A stretch of DNA of 55,083 nucleotides from Oscillospiraceae bacterium (GCA_009777515.1 WRLR01000013.1:1-55083); one strand, 5' to 3'. Shown: positions 8,573 through 17,819, numbered from the stretch's first letter. Numbers and translations are program-made. The notes: a model not told the origin generated them from the sequence alone.

Positions 8573-8636
8573 TGGCCCTGTGACCCTGTGACCCTGTGGC
8601 CTTGTGGCCCTGTTGCTCTGTGGCTCTGCAGCCCTG
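8573..8636. repeat. Eight tandem copies of an 8-bp unit
   Basis: Units of the type TGGCCCTG or TGACCCTG follow each other exactly every 8 bases from 8573 to 8636. The period is not a multiple of three. The array sits upstream of the first importer set. Confidence 0.85.
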
Positions 8637-8664
8637 CGGAGCGCGGAGGGGTAGGGGTTCAATT

Positions 8665-8719
8665 GGAGTCCATTATAATGAAACAACTCATATCATAGGA
8701 GTCCATCAAATGAAACAAC
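8665..8719. repeat. Duplicated ribosome binding site and start codon of the permease gene
   Basis: GGAGTCCAT, a short spacer and ATGAAACAAC occur at 8665-8687 and again at 8698-8719. The first copy encodes only MKQLIS before a stop; the second is the true start of the permease. The stop of the first copy overlaps the second ribosome binding site. Confidence 0.8.
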
Positions 8720-9618
8720 GCGTAACATGGATCAATGTCCGCGACAGGTGGCAGTTGTACGTATTGCTGCTTCCGGCTCTTGTATGGCTCGGCATATTTA
8801 TGTATACGCCGATGTACGGCGTAATCATCGCCTTTAAAGACTTCCGCATCAGCGAGGGTATCATGAAAAGCCCTTGGGCGGGATTTAAGTATTTTGGCCA
8901 GTTCTTTTCGACCACCATTGCGTTTTCGACCATCAGTAACACCATCATACTCAGCATGCTGAGCCTTTTGATCGGGTTCCCCTTTCCGATACTGTTCGCA
9001 TTGTTTTTGAACCAGCTCCGTTCCAACCGCTACAAGAAGGGCGTACAGACCATTTCGTACGCGCCTTACTTTATATCCAATGTCGTCGTCGTATCAATCC
9101 TGTCCGTCATCCTGGCGCCTAAAGGGTTCGTCAATGCGATGATCGAGTCGTTCGGCGGCACGGCAAAACTGTTCATGGCGAAGGCCGAATATTTCCGGGG
9201 CGTGTATATTACGTCGCATATATGGCAGACGATGGGCTTCAACGCGATTATTTACATAGCCGCGCTGGCGGGCGTCCCGCCCGAACTGCACGAGGCGGCT
9301 ATCATGGACGGCGCTTCAAAGCCCAAGCGCATTATCCATATCGACCTGCCGTCCATATTGCCGACCGTCATTATAATGCTGATTCTTTCCATCGGCAACC
9401 TGATGAGCGTCGGGTACGAGAAAGTGTACCTGATGCAGGGCGGCACAAATACGACCGTATCGGAAATCATATCCACTTATGTGTACAAGGTGGGTTTACT
9501 GAACGCGCAGTACAGTTTTTCGACCGCAGTGGGGCTATTTAACTCGTCGGTCAACCTGTTGTTGCTGGTGATCGCCAATCTTCTTGCACGCAAGGTGTCC
9601 GACATAAGCTTGTTTTAG
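8710..9618 (+). CDS. Sugar ABC transporter permease, LplB type (set A)
   Basis: A 302-residue inner-membrane protein with six predicted hydrophobic segments. It opens with YVLLLPALVWLGIFMYTPMYG, typical of LplB-type CUT1 permeases. The EAA loop HEAAIMDGASKPKRI near residue 200 is the coupling helix that contacts the ATPase. I place the start at 8710, where GGAG lies eight bases upstream; a longer in-frame reading from 8596 would run through repeat DNA and is rejected. It is followed after 12 bases by the second permease and then by the binding protein. No ATPase gene lies in the set, so a shared MsmX/UgpC-like ATPase encoded elsewhere is expected. Confidence 0.9.
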   Translation: MKQRVTWINVRDRWQLYVLLLPALVWLGIFMYTPMYGVIIAFKDFRISEGIMKSPWAGFKYFGQFFSTTIAFSTISNTIILSMLSLLIGFPFPILFALFLNQLRSNRYKKGVQTISYAPYFISNVVVVSILSVILAPKGFVNAMIESFGGTAKLFMAKAEYFRGVYITSHIWQTMGFNAIIYIAALAGVPPELHEAAIMDGASKPKRIIHIDLPSILPTVIIMLILSIGNLMSVGYEKVYLMQGGTNTTVSEIISTYVYKVGLLNAQYSFSTAVGLFNSSVNLLLLVIANLLARKVSDISLF

Positions 9619-9630
9619 GGTGGAGGGAGT

Positions 9631-10554
9631 ATGACGCAAAAAACGCAGGGCCGCGAACCGCGCGCGCCCGGTTTATTCGAACGCAAATGGGGGACCAACA
9701 TATTCGACTGGGCGAACAACATTTTTATGTTCGTCCTGGCGATTGCCATCCTGTACCCGCTGTATTTTGTGCTTGTCGCCTCCTTTACTGATCCGACGGT
9801 CGTCTCGACGGGTAAGCTTTTGCTATATCCGGAGACCCTGTACCTTGGCGGCTATAGGAGAGTTTTCGCATATACCCCCATCTGGCGCGGCTACAGCAAT
9901 ACAATCCTCTACACAACGGTCGGCACGAGCATATCGCTCCTGGTGACCATCCCGGGCGCCTACACCCTATCTCGCAAGGATCTGCCGTTCCGCAGGCAAC
10001 TTATGTTTTTGTTTACATTTACGATGTTTTTTTCAGGCGGGCTCATACCCATGTTCCTGCTGCTGAACACGCTCAGCCTCTACAACACAATTTGGGCGGT
10101 GACGCTGCCGGGCGCGGTCTCTGTATATAACCTCATCGTCTGCCGCACGTTCTTTTCGACCACTCTGCCCGATGAGCTGCTGGAAGCAGCCAGGATCGAG
10201 GGCTGCGACGATTTTGGGTTTTTCTTCCGCATCGCCTTGCCGCTGAGCTCCACGATAGTCACGGTCATGATCCTCTTTTACGCCACGAGCATATGGAATT
10301 CGTTCATGAACGCGCTCATGTTCCTCGGCGACGCCGCGAAGATGCCGCTGCAGGTAGTCCTGCGTAACCTGATCCTTATAAACGAGGCCACCATGCTGTC
10401 GTCGGAGGGCGTGGCGATGGTAGAGCGGATAAAGATAGCGGAGCAGTTGAAATTCGGCATAATTGTCGTAGCCGCGCTGCCCTTGCTGATGGTGTACCCG
10501 TTCCTGCAGCGCTATATAACAAAGGGCGTCATGATCGGTGCGATCAAAGGCTGA
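9631..10554 (+). CDS. Sugar ABC transporter permease, LplC/YtcP type (set A)
   Basis: A 307-residue membrane protein and partner of the preceding permease. It has the family marks IAILYPLYFVLVASFTDP near the N-terminus, FTMFFSGGLIPMFLL in the middle, an EAA loop (EAARIEGCDDFGFF) and the C-terminus KGVMIGAIKG. It starts 12 bases after the first permease with GGAGGG before the ATG, so the two are translated as a unit. The pair forms the membrane channel of a carbohydrate importer whose binding protein follows. Confidence 0.9.
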   Translation: MTQKTQGREPRAPGLFERKWGTNIFDWANNIFMFVLAIAILYPLYFVLVASFTDPTVVSTGKLLLYPETLYLGGYRRVFAYTPIWRGYSNTILYTTVGTSISLLVTIPGAYTLSRKDLPFRRQLMFLFTFTMFFSGGLIPMFLLLNTLSLYNTIWAVTLPGAVSVYNLIVCRTFFSTTLPDELLEAARIEGCDDFGFFFRIALPLSSTIVTVMILFYATSIWNSFMNALMFLGDAAKMPLQVVLRNLILINEATMLSSEGVAMVERIKIAEQLKFGIIVVAALPLLMVYPFLQRYITKGVMIGAIKG

Positions 10555-10617
10555 GCCTATGAACCAATATTATTATCAATATATTGCATAAATCAAACGG
10601 TTTACAAGGAGGGGAAG

Positions 10618-12519
10618 ATGAACAAAAATGTACTGGCTCTTCTGGCTATCGTAATGTGCTGCTTGATGCTGTTCGGTTGCGGCGCGCCCGCCTCGACGGG
10701 CGGCGGCGTCGATTCGGGCGGCAGCGGCGCGGCGACCCAGGCGCAGGCCACCACGACAGCAGCGACCACCGCTGCCGCTGGCGCGGGCGCGGGCTCGGGC
10801 TCCGGCAGCGCGGGCGGGCAAGCTGCCACAACAGCCGCCCAGGCGCAAACGCAGGCGCAAGCCGGCGCGACGACAGCCGCCGCCGCTCAGGGGCAGGCGT
10901 CGACGCCAGATTATTTGGAATTGTTTAATTTAGACGGCACGCTGCCTATCGTCAAGGACCCGGAAAACACGCCCCGGATGTCCATGGTTGTGTCGCAGGG
11001 CGCCACTGTCTATGTCGAGTACAACGACATGTTGATGAACCAAAAAATGAGCGAGGCCACGGGCGTCATATTTGACTGGCAGCCCATCCCGAGCGCGGGC
11101 TTCGCGGAAAAGGTCAACCTGATGCTCGCCAGCCGAGACCTGCCCGACTGCTTCTGGAGCGGCGTCTCGTTCGACACCATCGGCCTGTACGCAGACGAGG
11201 GCATATTTTACCCCATCGACACTTTAACGGAATATATGCCGCGCATCATGGGCCTGCTGACGGACATGCGCCCCGAGTACTTGGCGCAATGGTACGCGCC
11301 CAATGGCCACCTATATGGGTTCCCGTTCATTGAGGAGTGTATGGGCATGGTCGAGGTCCCCGGCCCGTTCATGATCAACCAGGTGTGGCTCGACAAAGTG
11401 GGCAAAGCCATGCCGACCACCCTGGACGAGTGGGTGGAATGCCTGATAGCCTTCAGGGACTACGGCGATTTGAATGAAAACGGCGTGGCCGACGAATACG
11501 CGTTCGCGTTCGGGCTCGCGTCCACGCAGACCATGGGATCGCTAAAGGGCTTCAACCGCTTCGTGGCCTGTTTTGGGACGCCGCATACCGAAGGCGGGAA
11601 TCGCACCAACGACCACTTGATCGTGCAGGACGGTACGATCATATGCTCGGCGACGAGCGAGGCTTACCGCGAGTGCGCGAATTTCTTCAACATGCTGTAC
11701 AACGAAAACTTGATCGACCCCAATTCGTTCTCCCCGGCGCCCACCGCCAGCTCGGCGCTGTACATCAACGATCTTAAGCTGGACTATGCAACCCTCGGCT
11801 CATTCGGCGTGTGGTCTGCGGAAAACGAAGTCTCTCCTGCCATCCTCTGGGAATATGAGGGGGTGCCGCGTTTGCAAGGGCCGAAAGGCAAGATGGGCAC
11901 GCGCAACAACTACAACGAGTTCCGTGACTTGAACACCGTCGTGACCACCGCGTGCAAGTACCCCGAGGTCATCGCCGCGTGGGTTGACTACACATGGGAC
12001 CCCGAAGTCATATTTGAGCTGGACTGGGGCCCGGTCGGCGAGGTGTACAAAGGCAAGGACGAAAATGGCGTCTTAAAGTTCGATTTGGATGAAGAGGGGC
12101 GCTTCGTACTAAAACACGGTTACGAGACATTTGGCGAGGTGCGCCACAACTCCACGCCCGCCAATGGTTCCTGCCTCGTGCTCAACGATTATTACAACGT
12201 CTACGCGGACGTCGCGTTTGACCAGGGCTACTTGCACAAGTATCAGGAAATTAACGGCCGCTCGGAGATACTCGCGGAGTTGGATGCGATCCCGCGCTTG
12301 CTGCTGACGGTGGAAGAGAGCAGCACGGTCTCCCGGATCGCCCCCCAGGTCAAAAACATCATCAACGAATATACCATGCAGTGGATACTCGACGGCGACG
12401 CCGACGCCACTTGGGACAGGTACATACAAGAAGTCGAAGCCGCCGGGCTGAACCAGTTGATCGAAGTGTATCAAACAGTTTACGACCGGTTCCAGGTGGC
12501 GCTGAGCAATATTAATTAG
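10618..12519 (+). CDS. Sugar-binding lipoprotein of importer set A
   Basis: A 633-residue extracellular solute-binding protein of the LplA-like class. The signal peptide ends in the lipobox LFGC (Cys21). Residues 22-97 are an Ala/Thr/Gln/Gly-rich stalk built of TTAA and AQAQ runs, followed by the folded binding domain. Typical elements of the class are DWQPIPSAGFAEKVNLML and LPTTLDEW-like segments. AAGGAGGGG precedes the ATG. It ends the permease-permease-binding-protein set and is followed by a DUF1080 gene; the ligand is probably an oligosaccharide or glycoside handled by the downstream enzymes. Confidence 0.9.
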   Translation: MNKNVLALLAIVMCCLMLFGCGAPASTGGGVDSGGSGAATQAQATTTAATTAAAGAGAGSGSGSAGGQAATTAAQAQTQAQAGATTAAAAQGQASTPDYLELFNLDGTLPIVKDPENTPRMSMVVSQGATVYVEYNDMLMNQKMSEATGVIFDWQPIPSAGFAEKVNLMLASRDLPDCFWSGVSFDTIGLYADEGIFYPIDTLTEYMPRIMGLLTDMRPEYLAQWYAPNGHLYGFPFIEECMGMVEVPGPFMINQVWLDKVGKAMPTTLDEWVECLIAFRDYGDLNENGVADEYAFAFGLASTQTMGSLKGFNRFVACFGTPHTEGGNRTNDHLIVQDGTIICSATSEAYRECANFFNMLYNENLIDPNSFSPAPTASSALYINDLKLDYATLGSFGVWSAENEVSPAILWEYEGVPRLQGPKGKMGTRNNYNEFRDLNTVVTTACKYPEVIAAWVDYTWDPEVIFELDWGPVGEVYKGKDENGVLKFDLDEEGRFVLKHGYETFGEVRHNSTPANGSCLVLNDYYNVYADVAFDQGYLHKYQEINGRSEILAELDAIPRLLLTVEESSTVSRIAPQVKNIINEYTMQWILDGDADATWDRYIQEVEAAGLNQLIEVYQTVYDRFQVALSNIN

Positions 12520-12544
12520 CAACGGATATGTATAACCTTTGCGG

Positions 12545-12564
12545 GGGCGATTCATTGATCGCCC
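12545..12564 (+). other. Hairpin between binding protein and DUF1080 gene
   Basis: GGGCGAT (12545-12551) pairs with ATCGCCC (12558-12564) around a 6-base loop, with no T run. It may stabilise the upstream mRNA so that binding protein exceeds downstream enzymes. Confidence 0.35.
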
Positions 12565-12634
12565 TCGCGATCACCCTCGCACAGCAAAAACAAAAAAAAT
12601 TATAACGATATTTAATGGCGTTGGAGGTAAAACT

Positions 12635-13438
12635 ATGATTCATGATGGATTTCGAGCCCTGTTTCAAGGCGACACGCTTAACGGCTGGAAAGTATTGCCG
12701 CGCGGCCTGTCGAGGCACCCCAAGGACAGCCCTGCATACGCGGAAGCGCTTAAGCACCCGGGCATTTGGACAATAGAGAACGGCGTTATCGAAGGCCGCC
12801 AGGACCCGCCCGGCTCGGGCTTTGGCTCATATTTGGTCAGCGAGGAGGCGTTTGGCGATTTCGAGCTGATATACGAGGCGAAGCCGGACTGGCCCGCAGA
12901 CACGGGCGTGTACCTGAGGACGAGCGCGGACGGCAGCACCGGCTATCAGGTTTTGCTGGATCACCGCAAATCCGGCAGCATCGGCGGGTACTTCGGCAAC
13001 GGCCTCGGCGGGTTCCACGCAATAAACTGGAACGTGGACGGCGTATACGACGGCGATGGGAATGTTATCGGCATTAAACTAGAGGACCCGGCTACCACGC
13101 TGGAGCCGATAACCCCAGACAAGCCTGCGCTGCTCGATTTCAAGGCGACCGGCGAAGATTTCCTAAAAGCGTGGAAATGGAACGACTGGAACGAGTTCCG
13201 TTTGGTATGCACGGGCAGTTTCCCCAAACTGACCACATACATCAACGGCGCAAAGCTAGCGTCCATTGACTTTAGCAAAGTGGAAAGTCCAAAATTCGAC
13301 AAGGCCAAGGCTACCGCGCTGGGCAGCAAGGGGCATATCTCGTTCGAAGTGCACGACAACGACCCCCGCATGGGCGAGGCCCGCTGGGGCAAAACCGCTG
13401 CGTGCCGCTGGCGGAACGTACAAATCAAAGAATTATAG
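12635..13438 (+). CDS. DUF1080 / 3-keto-disaccharide hydrolase domain protein
   Basis: A 267-residue protein made of one concanavalin-like beta-sandwich of PF06439. Family marks are FRALFQGDTLNGWKVLP at the start, DFELIYEAKPDWPADTGVYLR in the middle and NEFRLVCTGSFPKLTTYING near the end. PF06439 members act on 3-keto-glycosides, cleaving them after a partner dehydrogenase has oxidised the sugar at C3. There is no signal peptide, so the enzyme works in the cytoplasm on imported substrate. The start is at 12635, where GGAGG lies upstream. The oxidoreductase at 15594 is the obvious partner; the substrate is not known. Confidence 0.82.
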   Translation: MIHDGFRALFQGDTLNGWKVLPRGLSRHPKDSPAYAEALKHPGIWTIENGVIEGRQDPPGSGFGSYLVSEEAFGDFELIYEAKPDWPADTGVYLRTSADGSTGYQVLLDHRKSGSIGGYFGNGLGGFHAINWNVDGVYDGDGNVIGIKLEDPATTLEPITPDKPALLDFKATGEDFLKAWKWNDWNEFRLVCTGSFPKLTTYINGAKLASIDFSKVESPKFDKAKATALGSKGHISFEVHDNDPRMGEARWGKTAACRWRNVQIKEL

Positions 13439-13479
13439 GTTAAAATGATAGGTTAAAATTTATCAATGAGGTCGATTTT

Positions 13480-14463
13480 ATGGGAAAAATTTTAGATCGC
13501 GAAATTAGGGGGATATGCCTCGGCGTCCCTGCTGGCGGCGATATGGGCGACGTTGGCGTGGTCGTCAGGTTCATAGACGAGTGGCTGGCGCCGCGCGGGT
13601 GCAACATGCTGACGCTGCTCACCCGTTACGCGTACCACTTCGAGAGCCATCCGGAGTGCGCGGCAAAGGGGGCCGTCTCCAAAGAGGGCATGATTTTAAT
13701 CCGCGAAGCGTGCAAGCGGAACAATATCAAGCTGATCCCCAAGATGAACCTCTTGGGCCACCAGTCGGGCAAGACGCGGGACACGCTGGACGGCCTGCTG
13801 AACGCCTACCCGGAATTTGACGAAACGCCGCAAATGGACGAGGTGTTTTACTGCCGCAGCCTGTGCCCGAACCACCCGGGCGTGAAGCCGATTGTTTTCG
13901 ACTTGATGGACGAGCTAGTCGACGTATGCGAGGCCGACGCGATGCACATCGGTATGGACGAGGTTTTCGATATCGGGCTGTGCGACCGGTGCAAGGGCAC
14001 GCCCACCGCCGACATCTTCGCGGACTGGGTGAACGCGCTGGCAGGGCATCTGCGGGAGAGGGGCGTCCGCACGTACATGTGGGGGGACCGCTTGCTCCCG
14101 TCCGGGGCGACGGGCTACGGCACGTGGGAGGCCGCCGCTAACGGTACAGAGGGCGCGATCGACAAAGTCGCCAAGGACATATTCATCTGCGACTGGCACT
14201 ACGAGGACTGCGAGAAGTACGGCTCCGTTGAAATTTTCCAGGAACGCGGCTTCGACTATGTCGTCTGCCCCTGGCGGTACAAGGCGAACATGGAAAAATT
14301 CCTGCGCTATGCGAACGAACACGGCGGCGACCACTTAAAAGGCTTCATGGCCACGACATGGCACAATTCAGCGGTCATCACAAAACACATCCTGGGCATA
14401 GAAAAGAGCGACAACGACACTATAATAAACCTGGCAACCACGCTAGAGGCGCTGTTCGAATAA
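13480..14463 (+). CDS. GH20-like TIM-barrel glycosidase-type protein
   Basis: A 327-residue protein resembling the catalytic barrel of family 20 glycoside hydrolases. MHIGMDEVF gives the Asp160-Glu161 pair and His156 that match the H-x-G-x-D-E motif of beta-N-acetylhexosaminidases. A small CxxC pair follows (GLCDRCKG), and conserved aromatic segments YMWGDRLLP and ATTWHNSA mark later strands. It lacks the N-terminal GH20b domain and any signal peptide, so it would be intracellular. This clade often travels with Gfo/Idh oxidoreductases and LplB/C importers. Hydrolase activity is likely but the sugar is unknown. Confidence 0.7.
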   Translation: MGKILDREIRGICLGVPAGGDMGDVGVVVRFIDEWLAPRGCNMLTLLTRYAYHFESHPECAAKGAVSKEGMILIREACKRNNIKLIPKMNLLGHQSGKTRDTLDGLLNAYPEFDETPQMDEVFYCRSLCPNHPGVKPIVFDLMDELVDVCEADAMHIGMDEVFDIGLCDRCKGTPTADIFADWVNALAGHLRERGVRTYMWGDRLLPSGATGYGTWEAAANGTEGAIDKVAKDIFICDWHYEDCEKYGSVEIFQERGFDYVVCPWRYKANMEKFLRYANEHGGDHLKGFMATTWHNSAVITKHILGIEKSDNDTIINLATTLEALFE

Positions 14464-14482
14464 TACTATATGCTGCCAATGT

Positions 14483-14510
14483 TGGCGCCTGCGCACCCCA
14501 GCAGGCGCCA
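14483..14510 (+). other. GC-rich hairpin between the GH20-like and ThuA-like genes
   Basis: TGGCGCCTGC (14483-14492) and GCAGGCGCCA (14501-14510) form a perfect 10-bp stem with an 8-base loop. No T run follows, so partial attenuation or mRNA stabilisation is more likely than full termination. Confidence 0.5.
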
Positions 14511-14550
14511 CATGCACCGCACGCCCTATTTCAACTATAGAAATGAGTAA

Positions 14551-14585
14551 AATAGAATAGAATGGAATGGAAAGAAAGGAAAGGC
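14551..14585. repeat. Seven 5-bp units before the ThuA-like gene
   Basis: Units AATAG, AATAG, AATGG, AATGG, AAAGA, AAGGA and AAGGC follow each other and supply the purine-rich ribosome binding site of the next gene. Confidence 0.6.
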
Positions 14586-14592
14586 GCCTATT

Positions 14593-15372
14593 ATGGATCG
14601 GAAGATTAACGTCACAATTTATAATGAAAATTTCCACGAAACCAACGATCTGGAAGTCGCGAAAATTTATCCGCAAGGCATCCACGGGGCGATCAAGTCA
14701 ATCATCGAGAACGACGCTGAATTCGGGACTATTCGCACATGCACATTGCCCGACCATGCGCAGGTGCTTACCCTCGAAACGCTAGAAGATACGGATGTAT
14801 TGGTTTGGTGGGGGCATATGAAGCACCGCGAAATTGGCGACGAGCTTGTGGAAATAATAGCCAGACGCGTTTTAGATGGTATGGGCGTCATATTCCTGCA
14901 CTCCTCGCACGCGTCCAAGCTCTTTAAAAAACTGCTGGGGACCAGCGGTTCGCTGCGTTGGAGGGAGGCCGGGGAAAAGGGTCGGCTGTGGAACTTAATG
15001 CCGAACCATCCCATCACCGAAGGGATACCGGAGACTTTTACGGTGCCGCATGACGAAACTTACGGCGAACTATTCGGGATACCCACGCCCCATGACTTGA
15101 TATTCCTCACATGGTGGCAGGGCGGCGAGGTCTTTCGCAGCGGATGTACCTGGATCAGGGGCGAGGGGAAGCTTTTTTATTTGCAATCGGGGCATGAAAC
15201 TTTCCCCATATACTACCAAAAGGAAATCCGCACGATAATATACAACGCCATTAAATGGGCCTGTCCAGTCACCCGTAATATCATAAGGCAGCGCAGGCCA
15301 AATGTGCCCGCCCTGGAAAAGTACGAATTGGAAGACCACGATTTTTATGTGTTTTCAGAGCATAAAAAATAA
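14593..15372 (+). CDS. ThuA-like (trehalose utilization) domain protein
   Basis: A 259-residue single-domain protein of the ThuA family, a glutamine-amidotransferase-like fold without the catalytic Cys. Marks are KINVTIYNENFHE at the start, VLVWWGHMKHREI, GVIFLHSSHASKLFKKLLG and WWQGGEVFRSGCTW. In rhizobia ThuA and the oxidoreductase ThuB handle 3-keto derivatives of trehalose and related disaccharides. The neighbouring DUF1080 and Gfo/Idh genes fit the same chemistry. A purine-rich ribosome binding site precedes the ATG at 14593. Confidence 0.82.
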   Translation: MDRKINVTIYNENFHETNDLEVAKIYPQGIHGAIKSIIENDAEFGTIRTCTLPDHAQVLTLETLEDTDVLVWWGHMKHREIGDELVEIIARRVLDGMGVIFLHSSHASKLFKKLLGTSGSLRWREAGEKGRLWNLMPNHPITEGIPETFTVPHDETYGELFGIPTPHDLIFLTWWQGGEVFRSGCTWIRGEGKLFYLQSGHETFPIYYQKEIRTIIYNAIKWACPVTRNIIRQRRPNVPALEKYELEDHDFYVFSEHKK

Positions 15373-15434
15373 AAGGGAAACACAACTGGCACAAATTACG
15401 CATATTTCGCAAATGGCGCAAATGGCGCTACTCT

Positions 15435-15576
15435 AACGCAACTCTGACGCATGCAACTATGACACACGCAACGCTGATGCACGTAACTATGACGCAACTC
15501 TGATGCACGCAACTATGACGCATGCAACGCTGATGCACGCAACTCTTACGTATGCAACTATGACGAACGCAACTCT
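15435..15576. repeat. About ten degenerate copies of a 15-bp unit
   Basis: Units of the type GACGCATGCAACTAT or GATGCACGCAACTCT repeat every 15 bases, with two shortened 11-base units at 15435 and 15491. The array ends directly at the GAAAGG ribosome binding site of the oxidoreductase gene. Alternate units end in CTAT, CGCT or CTCT, hinting at a higher-order 30-45 bp duplication. Confidence 0.9.
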
Positions 15577-15593
15577 GAAAGGATAATATAATA

Positions 15594-16673
15594 ATGCGAA
15601 AATTTAACATGGCCATTGTGGGGCTGGGGAGCATGGGCAACACGCACCGCACGATTATCGTCGGCGAGGGCCAGTGGTACGACATCCCCATCGGGGGCCC
15701 GATTGAGAACCTGAGCATCGTCGGCAGCTATGACATCCGCGAGGAACGGCAGCAATTTGCCAGGGAGCATGGGCTGCGCGCGTATGCGTCTTACGACGAG
15801 CTGCTGGCCGATCCGCAGATTGACTTTATCACATGCGCCACGCAGAACGACGCCCACAAAGAAGTTATAATACGTGCCCTCCGCGCGGGCAAAGGCGCGG
15901 TCAGCGAAAAGCCGGCGACACTGTCCTCTGGCGACTTGCAAGATATGATTGATGTTGCGAATGAGACCGGGAAAGTGTTCACCGTCCACCAAAACCGCCG
16001 CTGGGACGACGACTACGTCACCGTTAAAAAGCTGATTGGCGAAGGGTATCTGGGCAAACTGCTCCGCATCGAGTCCCGCGTGCCGGGCGTTGGCACAGGC
16101 CCCGGGGGCTGGCGCTCTAAGGCGGAGCATGGCGGCGGTTATCTTTTTGACTGGGGCGTGCATATTTTGGATCAAGCTTTGGATATGTTCCCCGGAAAAG
16201 TCAAAACTGTTTATGCGCGGCTGACGCACTATGTCCATCAAGAAGTGGACGATGGGTTCCACATCGAGCTTTGCTTTGACGACGGCCTTGTATATTATCT
16301 GGAGGGGGGGAACAGCAATTTTATTCAACTGCCCCGCTGGTATGTCATGGGTATGGAAGGCACGGCCGTAGTGGACGATTTTCATGTAAACGGAAAAATG
16401 ACGCGTATTTCGCAGCGCATGCGCAACAATCCGGTGGATTACCCCATAGCCGGCGGCACAGTAAAAATCGTGCCGCGCAGGGGCTCGCCCCTCGTCACCG
16501 AACCATTGCCCGTAATCAAGGCGGACATACGCGATTTTTATCGCAACGTCATGGACGCGGTGGACGGCAAAGCCGAAATTATCGTGAAACCGGAGCAGGT
16601 CATGCGTGTCATGAAGCTGATGGAGGCAGTAAAAGAGTCCGACCGCACCCACAGCGTCGTCGCCTTCGAATAA
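15594..16673 (+). CDS. Gfo/Idh/MocA family NAD(P)-dependent sugar oxidoreductase
   Basis: A 359-residue protein. The N-terminal Rossmann domain begins FNMAIVGLGSMGNTHRT. The motif AVSEKPATLS supplies the conserved Lys of the EKP signature. HQNRRWDDD and GGGYLFDWGVHILDQ (His of the active site) come from the alpha/beta C-terminal domain, about residues 130-359. Family members oxidise or reduce a ring carbon, often C3, of glycosides. In this operon it is the candidate 3-dehydrogenase feeding the DUF1080 and ThuA-like proteins. The gene starts after a repeat array and has GAAAGG upstream. Confidence 0.9.
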   Translation: MRKFNMAIVGLGSMGNTHRTIIVGEGQWYDIPIGGPIENLSIVGSYDIREERQQFAREHGLRAYASYDELLADPQIDFITCATQNDAHKEVIIRALRAGKGAVSEKPATLSSGDLQDMIDVANETGKVFTVHQNRRWDDDYVTVKKLIGEGYLGKLLRIESRVPGVGTGPGGWRSKAEHGGGYLFDWGVHILDQALDMFPGKVKTVYARLTHYVHQEVDDGFHIELCFDDGLVYYLEGGNSNFIQLPRWYVMGMEGTAVVDDFHVNGKMTRISQRMRNNPVDYPIAGGTVKIVPRRGSPLVTEPLPVIKADIRDFYRNVMDAVDGKAEIIVKPEQVMRVMKLMEAVKESDRTHSVVAFE

Positions 16674-16793
16674 CAATGCTTTAATAGATTTTTAACATTG
16701 ACTTAGAAAATAAATTAAAATATAATTGGTTTATACATAAAAATTAGTACAATATGGACGAAGAGGCATCAATATTGAGCGTGTTTAACTCGG

Positions 16794-16866
16794 TTTTGCT
16801 ACCGGTTCGCTTTGCATGTGGGCTTCGTTTTGGGTTTTGCATTTTGGCTTCGCATTTTAACTTCGC
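16794..16866. repeat. Degenerate GGCTTCGCATTTT-type repeats before importer set B
   Basis: Short units such as GGCTTCGTTTTGGGTTTTGCATTTT and GGCTTCGCATTTT recur with variable spacing up to the start of the permease gene. The period is not strict. Confidence 0.55.
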
Positions 16867-16881
16867 ATGGAGATGGTTAAT

Positions 16882-17808
16882 ATGGCAGCCGCTATTTCTA
16901 ATTTTATACAATTGATTAAAAACATCAAAAAGAACCTCGGGCTTTACCTGCTCCTATTTCCGGCGATAATATTATTGGCGTTGTTTGTCTATAAACCGAT
17001 GTACGGCGTACTCATCGCCTTTAAGGACTATAAGCCGATATTGGGCATAATGGGCAGCCCATGGATTGGTTTTACCAACTTCCAAAAGTTTTTTAACTCC
17101 TATCAATTCTCCAACACCATATCCAACACAGTCATCATCAGCCTCTACGGCTTGCTTGTGGCGTTCCCTTTCCCGGTGATAATGGCGCTGTGCATAAACC
17201 AGATGCGCGCGCAGGGGTTCCGCAAGGTCTTCCAAGTCTCAACCTATCTGCCCCACTTCATTTCAACCGTCGTACTTGTCGGCACTATGCTGCTCATCTT
17301 GTCCCCAAGCAATGGGCTGGTCGGCAACGTGGCGCGGCTCATTGGCGTCGAGCCCATCAATATCATGGCGCAGGGGAAATGGTTCCGGCATGTTTACATC
17401 TGGTCGGGTGTTTGGCAGAACACAGGCTGGGACAGCATTATTTATTTAGCGGCCCTGTCCGCCGTCGACCCGACGCTATATGAAGCGGCGACGGTAGACG
17501 GCGCTACAAGATTCCAAAAACTCTTATACATCGATGTATTCATGCTCATCCCAACCATCGTCACATTGTTGATCCTACGATCCGGCACAATCATGAGCGT
17601 CGGTTTCGAAAAAATATACCTGATGCAAAACTCGTTGAATATGGTGTATAGCGAAGTTATTTCGACATATGTATATAAAATCGGACTTCTAAATGCGCAA
17701 TACAGTTTTTCGTCGGCGGTTAACCTCTTTAACAATTTAATAAATTTCCTGCTCCTGGTCATGGTCAACCAAATTTCGAGGCATATCAGCAACAACAGCC
17801 TCTGGTAG
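16882..17808 (+). CDS. Sugar ABC transporter permease, LplB type (set B)
   Basis: A membrane protein of about 308 residues, close in pattern to the set A LplB protein: LGLYLLLFPAIILLALFVYKPMYG-like start, EAATVDGATRFQKL EAA loop and a C-terminus ending ISNNSLW. I choose the ATG at 16882 because GGAG lies nine bases upstream. An in-frame ATG at 16867 that itself contains this GGAG is the alternative and would add five residues. Six membrane segments are evident. It forms a channel with the protein encoded at 17937. Confidence 0.9.
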   Translation: MAAAISNFIQLIKNIKKNLGLYLLLFPAIILLALFVYKPMYGVLIAFKDYKPILGIMGSPWIGFTNFQKFFNSYQFSNTISNTVIISLYGLLVAFPFPVIMALCINQMRAQGFRKVFQVSTYLPHFISTVVLVGTMLLILSPSNGLVGNVARLIGVEPINIMAQGKWFRHVYIWSGVWQNTGWDSIIYLAALSAVDPTLYEAATVDGATRFQKLLYIDVFMLIPTIVTLLILRSGTIMSVGFEKIYLMQNSLNMVYSEVISTYVYKIGLLNAQYSFSSAVNLFNNLINFLLLVMVNQISRHISNNSLW

Positions 17809-17819
17809 AGACATAGCGT

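Noticed and set aside
8596-8709. A longer N-terminus for the LplB permease of set A
   Set aside because: The extra 38 codons are read from 8-bp repeats and a duplicated start region; a good ribosome binding site precedes 8710.
15558-16676. A 372-codon open frame on the minus strand opposite the Gfo/Idh gene
   Set aside because: It lies fully opposite a clear oxidoreductase, shows no recognisable domain and arises from the codon bias of the real gene.
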